35,409 nt of DNA from Brachionus koreanus (taxonomy: Eukaryota > Rotifera > Eurotatoria > Ploima > Brachionidae), in NCBI GenBank assembly GCA_016987375.1, contig PJRA01000114.1:1131972-1167380 (forward strand), in the 5' to 3' direction. Below are positions 28,447-35,409 of the stretch, in pieces; positions within the stretch are counted from its first letter, which is position 1, and every line of letters begins with the position of its first letter. A program made the position numbers and the translations under genes. The notes under the pieces are model-generated. The model ran no database searches and was not told the origin of the DNA. It was given only the letters and a program-made list of their open reading frames with translations.

Positions 28447-31400
28447 TATCGCATTTGGCTCTTTGAATTAGTTTAAAGAAAAGGATTTGATAATTTTTTA
28501 TTCGAAAAAAAAAATAACTCGATTGCTTCTAAAGATTGAGAGAAAAGGTTTTATCAGATTTCGGTAAATTTAAAAGATCGATAATGGCAAAATGAAACAA
28601 CAGGGTGTACTTATCGAATAAATAATCTAATATTTGCTAAAATTAATGACTTTGTTGTTGAGTGGGTATAATTTTTCTTGTTAGTTTTTTACTATTTGAA
28701 TCATCAAAAAACAGCCAAGATAAATATTGTTCAATAATTTTAAAAACAACAATGACAAACAAAAAGTTGTATTAGGAAAAAAATTAAAACAATTCTTTAT
28801 AATTCAGCATGATTATATAATAAAGAACTGACCTTGAAATCACTTGAAATTTTTGGTCTAAATTCTTTTAAAAGAAAGCTACTTTTAATTATCGTTTATT
28901 TGAGAAAAATTTCACGTTTTCATAAAAAAAACTATAGTGACACAAGTCTTATCTGGTTCTGATGAAAAATCGTGAATATTTTTTTTTGTTAAATAAAATT
29001 TATTATTGTCTAAAATGATATAATGATTGATTATGAGAATTTTCATAATGACATCATGTTGAGAAAAAGCATATTTTCATGTTTCGTGCTTTGTTTGCTA
29101 AAAATTAATTACTATCGTTCTAGATATTTATCTTATTCAAAAATATAATTCTAATAAAATTATTGTCAATTTTCTCATTATATAAAAATAAATAAACAAA
29201 TAATGTTGTATAAAAATTTATTTTAATTATTTTTTTTTGGAAAAAAAGTGACAAATACTTGATACTACCTAGAATGCTTTTAACTTAAATTGAATTATAT
29301 TTCAAGTAAATTCAATCCCAGATGATATTTTTAATTTTGTAAATTGACTCAATTTTATTAAATATAGCCAATTTAATTCTATCTGTATGATTTTGTTTAA
29401 ATTATAATAGTTGACTAATTAATTTAATTAAAATTGAATTACTAAATTTCAATATTCTTAATTATATTAATGTAATTATTGATTTTTCATTTCCCAAATA
29501 GCTATTCTTCCTGAGACATTTCTATATGCATTATTATTTTTGAAAATCTAAAAATTTAAAGTGTTTAATAATAAAAACGTAAGCTACATCAGGAGATCTA
29601 CGTAACTAGGCTAGATTAGTCATTAGGAAATTAACTAAATTTTATTCTAATAAGGCAATTAAAAAAAATTAAATAAAAATTTCTTAAATGTTTAGTTATT
29701 TGCTAGAATTTTTAGATAAAATTAAAAAAAAAAACAAATATTAAATTGATATAAAATTAAAAACGAGTTTAAAATTTATATTAAATTCAAATCTTAAATA
29801 AAAAATCTATTTTATAACTTTTGAAAAATTAGAAATTTTCCAATTCGATAGATAAGAAAATACTTGAGAATTCTTAAGTTCAAAATAACAACAATTGAAA
29901 AAGAATCGATCATAATTTTAGTAATAAAAAAATTATTTTGATGCTTCTTGATTACCCAAGATAGTTTGCTTTGGTTTGATTACTTATTTTCTATGTTTGA
30001 AATTTTCAAAATTTTCCTTCTTGCAAAAACTGCAAGTATAGTTAAACATCGTTTAATAATCATAAATCAGTTTTTTTTTGTTTCCTTAACAAATTGTAAA
30101 AATTATACAATTCATTTATCAAAAAAATCTTTAAGATTTCAAAGCTTTGAATTTGATTATTTCCAAACCAAACGAAATTAATTTCAGAATATTGATTATT
30201 TAAAATTGTATATATGATGAAATATTGATTCAAAATTTACCTATTGGTGTAATAAAATGCATCTATTTAAAACTCAAACAATTTGTTGAAGTGTTTCTTG
30301 TTTAAAAGCCATTTTTATTAAGTTTCTAGCTAATTTCTGCTCAATTTTATGCCTAATCTAATTTCTTTTCTTAATTTTATAGTCGAATTAGTCATGTCTA
30401 AGAAAATCGATGACTGATAGAAACGCACTGAAGTCTTGTAATTGATTTTCCCTTTATGGATCGAGTTTTAATAAAAAAATTCCATGTCATTAACTTGAAT
30501 GATTGAGTAGAATTTAACATCATCTAAAGTTTTGAACAAGTAATAAGAAAAAAAGGAGATGAAAGCTTTTTTATTGCAAGTTTTGTGATCAAAAAGTTTT
30601 CAAACAAAAATATTTAATTTGTTCCTTCCTTGTCTCGGTATTTTTATTTAAAACTTAAAAATTTTTTTAATCAAAATAAATAAACCATTTTGTGAAGGAT
30701 TATTTATTTTGGTACATTAAGTCAGCGCCTTTGAAAAAAATTAATTACTTATTTGCTAAAGCTTTAACTCGCTTATATTGGCTCCATTCTGTGTTAAAAT
30801 TTCAGCATTATGGAAAATAAACTAAAATTTAGCAACAACTTTGAACTGATGAGCCACTAAATTAAGAGTTTTACTTTACCAAAATATCAATATTGAATGG
30901 GGCCCCGTTGCTAATTTTATTCAAGGTAAAACCTTGATTGTTTCAATCTATACTAATAAAAAATTTTATTATGATATTTTTGAGATAATTATCAGAGTGC
31001 ATTTGCCAAGCACTTATTATAAAAGTTACGTTATCAAATCTATCGGCTTATTAGAATAAAAAAAATTGATGCAACTTCGAATATTAACTTGAAAATTAAT
31101 GATATAATTAATTAGATACTTTTTATTTTAGATTTTCATCAGTTTTTACATTGATTCCAGGATAATAGAAGATTTTCTATGATTATCATCAATGATTTAA
31201 TTTTAATTTATCTAAACTGTTTACTACTTAGACAATATTTCCAAGCTACTATTTTAATGTCATGGTTAGCCAAGTTTAGAGAGAATATGTTTTTTTTTTA
31301 AAGAAATTGTTTTAGCTTAGTTTATTTTTGTAATTATTGTTAAATTAAACGAAAAATTTTGGGCTTTATTTCTGGAAAAAATAGATATCCTGATATAAAA

Positions 31401-34400
31401 TTCATCAAATTAGCACTATATCAGCACTTATTCACTTAATTTTAGGTTAAAACCGCTGAGACAAAAGATGCTAGAAAACTTAAACGCCTAAACCAAAGAT
31501 ATATTCTCTTTGGACCTTTTTTTCCATTTACCATCAAATTTTTTTTAAAGTTCTTAATCAAAGCATCTTAATTTAAAAGCATTACTCAAATAAATTTATT
31601 TAAGTGATGAAATCCAACGAAAAAAAAATTTATTTTTCTTTACTTTTAGAATTTAAATAGAAAACTACATGATGCAAATCTCTAGAGCTAGCCTCTAGAG
31701 ATTTTTATCTGAGATAGAAAAAATGAAATGATTTTATTCAATCTTTATTTTATTTTCATTGCTAAATTTTACGTCAAAGCTTTTTAAACATTTAGTTTAC
31801 TTAAGCTATTTAATTAAATTTACTTTTAAATAAGAAATATTTGTTATTCTGGATACACAAGTTCTTTTAAACGATAAAGATTTAAAAAAAAATAAAATTT
31901 AATCAAATACCTCAGATTGAAAACTTTTTATTCATTACCATATACGTATAAATGTGACTTTTGGCCTACTGTCGTCTACTGCCAATAATATAATATTTAA
32001 GCATTATTTTGTGAATACTAAAGTTGAGAAAATGAACGCTTAAATGACAAAAAAAACAACAGTATACCAGATTTAGTATTTGCATTAAATACATGATCCT
32101 TGAGTAACAATAATGCTTAAAATTTAACTTGAATTTTTTGAAAATAATTTCATGTCAAAAAGAATTATAGCTAAATGCAGCAATAAATTGAAAATAAATG
32201 AAGATACATTAAAAAAATTTATATAATCTTTTTTTATTTCTATGTAAGTAGCATTATTTCGGTATTTGAATGCTTTTTAAAATGAGAATTTTTTTCCAAT
32301 TTATTTCAAATTTGAATTAATATAAAGCGTGTGTTTAGACAATAAGATTAATCAACAAAAATTATTGCTAAGGCTTAGAACTTTCCGGTTTTTGTGCATA
32401 TTCTGACTAGTTCTAATCGCATAGTTTGTTTATTTTGATTAAAAGCCATTCAGCATGATGCTTGATGTTTTGATTATCTCAATTTTGTAGATAAACTACT
32501 CACTTTTTATGGCCCAGGGTGCTTGATTTAGCCTAGTTTTTGAAACTTCAGAACCCTCACTAACTACAAATGTCATGAAATTACTTGTTTTTGACACAAT
32601 TTAAAATTATCGCTGACAAATTTTAATCGATTGTATTGACTATATTTTATTTCCCTTGGATTGAAGCAACATTGCTAAAACTAACAATCGATATCGCTCT
32701 TCCAATAATAAAAAAATTAAATAAAGAATTTACAGAACGAAACTAATTCCAGACTTGAGTTTATTTTTGTATCAAATTTTCGAAATTGAAATTAAACCAA
32801 CAAGAACATTTTGCGCAAAAATTTTTTTTAAATTGAAAATAAAGTTTTATAGACACAAAATGAATATTAAAATTTGATTAGCTTAAAATGGTTGCCTAAA
32901 AATATATTGATTTAAAAACTTAATATTTTAAATTAAAAATACTAGCATGAAATTACAGTTTTTTCGCTTAATTTTTAGAATTAGTAGTTTTGTTCAAAAA
33001 ATTTAGATTTTTTAAAATAAAAAATTAAATTCTAATTCAAAAATTACGAAATTTGCTAAAATGTTATCCAAATTTTTAAGATAAAAATTAATAAAAAATT
33101 TTAAATGAAAAACAAAGCATAAGGAAAAACCTTTTGAATTTGAAAAAATCTTGAATATTAAAAATGCAAACATTAAAGCTTTTTTCTTTGTATTTATATC
33201 AAATCAGCAATGCTAAACTAATAAATTTATTTTTTAAACAAAGTCTAAAATATTTATTAATTAAATTATGTCAATTTGAGGTTCTTTATTTGAACGAGTC
33301 TCGTTTAAGTATTAATAATAGATTTTTCCTAAATAAAATTTTAAAATATAAAATAATCAATTACTCAAAATAAATTAACGGCATTTTAGTTGATTATGTA
33401 TTACTAAAATAATTGTGAGTATTTTAAAATCGAAGAAATTTTTTTGAAATAAATTGAGTAAACCAAACAATTCAACACATTAAATTAAACTTTATTAAAT
33501 TAGTTGAAAAATTCTTCAAATATTAAATATCTTCTTTTTATTCTCATAAAAAAATACCAAGCTAAGTATCATTTTATTTAATATAAACAATACTAATTCG
33601 ATAAATAACAGCTTTGATAAGATATTATTTACTTTAAATTGTGTGGTTTACTAAATTCAGTACACATATTCTAATTCTATAATTCAACCTTTTCTTTTTT
33701 GAATTGATTACATTTGAATTCATTATGCAATATTATTTTCAAATAGCTAGCTTTTTTACAATCGCTTAAAAGCATTCACTTATGGAATGTTCAAAAAAAT
33801 GCCTTTTAAAGTAAAAATATCCGAAAAGTCTTTGATAAGTTTTATTAAGCTTGTTACTTCTCGTTTAGAATAATGATTTTTACACTGATTGATTAATCAT
33901 TCAAATTTTTTTTCCAAAAAGAACTATTAATCTTTTAATTACAAATAATTGCATGATTTTATGAATTTAAGAATCGAAAATAGAAAATTTTGGGCAATCA
34001 TTCTGGAGTTACTAAAAAACTTTCACAGATTGAAGTAAAAATTAAACTTATTTATCGCTGAAGGCATCCAATTAATAAAATTAATTTTTAAAAGCTTTAA
34101 ATTTTTCAGCTTTTTTTTTAAATAACGAAGGATATTGTCTATCACTCTATTCAATAGATCTCCATCTCATGCTAATTGATTGCATCACCTTAATAGTTTT
34201 GAAATTAATTGAATTCATTTTTCGATTGATTTTCAAAATTTTGCAAATTATTTTTCTATTGACGCGGAAGAATTTATGCCAAAATTCTTAGAAAAAAAAA
34301 ACAAAAAAACCCTTATTTTCAAAATTTTGATCACGCATTTTACTTTTAGAATTTATTAAGTGACAGTTTCTCTGGTATAATCGATATGAGTTGAAGCAAA

Positions 34401-35409
34401 TTTAAAACAATTGATTTTTTCATACTCCGCAATAAGTGAACTATACTTATTTAACTAAAAGTTAAATGAACTTTTTTTATTCAAAATAAAATAAAATAAA
34501 AATTTCCAGAAAATTCTTTTTTATCAGACTCGAATTTGAATGCACTCTTTAAAACTTAATTAAATATAAATAAAATTGGAATAACTAGTTAAAAATTTTA
34601 ATTAAAATTACTAAAAAAATTTCAACATAATCAACTAAGCTTTTATTTTCAAATTAGTTGTAGCTTACTTTATGCTGCAAAATTCTGCTAAATTCGAATA
34701 TATTTCTCGATCTATTTGTGATTAAATAGCATTTATGATATAATTTAAAAGCTAGAGAAAAAATCGATAAATTAGTAAGTTATTGAATATATAAAATTTC
34801 AGATCGACCCCCCAGGTTACTTAATTTTATATTTTTGCATCCTAAAGATCGAAAATTTTCAATATGTCGTTGTTTCTCTCAAACAATACACTTTGATTGT
34901 TTGAGGTTATTTACTTAACATTTAAAATAAAAATAATTTACGCAAAGAATTTATGATTTTTTTTAAATTTTGCACTAAACATTTTTTTGAATAAAGAACT
35001 GAGCTTCAAACGAGAAAACGAATAGTATTAATCTGTAATATTTTATATAAAAAAAACTATATATTGATTTTTATATCGATAAGAAAAATAAAAAAAAAAT
35101 TAAGAAAAACGTTTTTAATAAAAAGCACCATAAAAGATCTTAAAAAATTATTCCAATTCATCTGTGTTATTTTGCTATCTGAAATTTTAACTTCCTCATG
35201 ACGAAAAAAAATTGCTTCGAAAAAAAGACTTTCAGTTTAAGATAAATTTAAAAAATATTAAAATAATATTAATTAAAAAATGAAAAAAGAAAAATAAAAA
35301 ATTAAAGTTAAAAAAATATAAAAAAAAGACCATCTACAATGGTTCGAATTTGCTAAAACACAAAGAAAGATAAGAGCATAAGAAGCAAATTTTTTTTCCA
35401 TTTATTGAT
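28447..35409. other. AT-rich 5' flank of Cav3, no gene supported
   Basis: About 7 kb upstream of the Cav3 start on its strand. It should contain the promoter and possibly untranslated exons, but none can be placed from sequence alone. Open frames at 29948-30181 and 33164-33373 (plus) are rich in Phe, Leu, Ile, Lys and Asn, have no recognisable family and look like chance. A perfect 12-bp hairpin sits at 31676-31704 and a GGGGCCCC palindrome near 30901. Confidence 0.4.
31676..31704. repeat. Perfect 12-bp hairpin
   Basis: AAATCTCTAGAG (31676-31687) pairs with CTCTAGAGATTT (31693-31704) around the 5-base loop CTAGC. The stem is perfect and contains CTCTAGAG, itself a palindrome, in each arm. 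Function unknown; it could be a small foldback remnant. Confidence 0.6.

Noticed and set aside
29948..30181. 77-codon plus-strand open frame upstream of Cav3
   Set aside because: No domain, no splice context and a composition typical of noise; not supported as a gene.
33164..33373. 69-codon plus-strand open frame near the right end
   Set aside because: Leu/Lys/Ile/Asn-rich chance frame without any recognisable feature.
1..35409. CRISPR array, tRNA, rRNA, operon or phage features
   Set aside because: No regularly spaced direct repeats, no cloverleaf with a GTTCGA-type loop and no prokaryotic gene organisation were seen; the window is clearly eukaryotic.

Overview
The window is animal nuclear DNA. 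It is very AT-rich, its genes are split by many tiny introns (39-66 bp), it carries an intronless actin gene, and its largest gene is a complete T-type (Cav3) voltage-gated calcium channel. AT-richness, miniature introns and abundant short transposon remnants would suit a monogonont rotifer such as Brachionus, but that is inference from general character, not from a marker gene.

Layout, left to right. Positions 1-104 hold the C-terminal end of a LINE reverse transcriptase ORF (minus strand, cut by the window edge). A possible small membrane protein ORF (2161-2478, plus) converges on an 11-exon minus-strand gene (2493-8295). Its reconstructed 625-residue product is coiled-coil/helical-repeat and resembles CLHC1 (clathrin heavy-chain linker domain-containing protein 1). 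Its first intron (2.4 kb) contains coding-like but broken plus-strand remnants. An intronless 376-residue actin follows (8439-9569, minus). A 188-bp hAT-like miniature element with an 8-bp target duplication lies upstream of actin. The minus-strand Cav3 gene fills 11521-28430. I could join 19 exons with consistent phases into a 6849-bp CDS (2282 residues) with four six-helix domains, an E-E-D-D selectivity filter, the I-II gating-brake region and no IQ-type C-terminus. The last 7 kb (28431-35409) is AT-rich flanking DNA with no gene that I can support.

The striking pattern is in the introns of Cav3. Thirteen of 18 introns are 39-66 bp. Four of the five long ones (1.4-3.1 kb) contain short inverted-repeat elements or LINE fragments. 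I recognise at least eight miniature elements of several types: two hAT-like with TAGTG ends, one with a TTAT duplication and piggyBac-like ends, one with TTA flanks, one with TTACA flanks, one 666-bp element with 51-bp ends, one foldback with a 10-bp flanking repeat, and one unclassified 242-bp element. I see no prokaryote-style operon, CRISPR array, tRNA or rRNA. I did not find a clearly new multi-gene system; the novelty is in the transposon families and in features of the channel gene.
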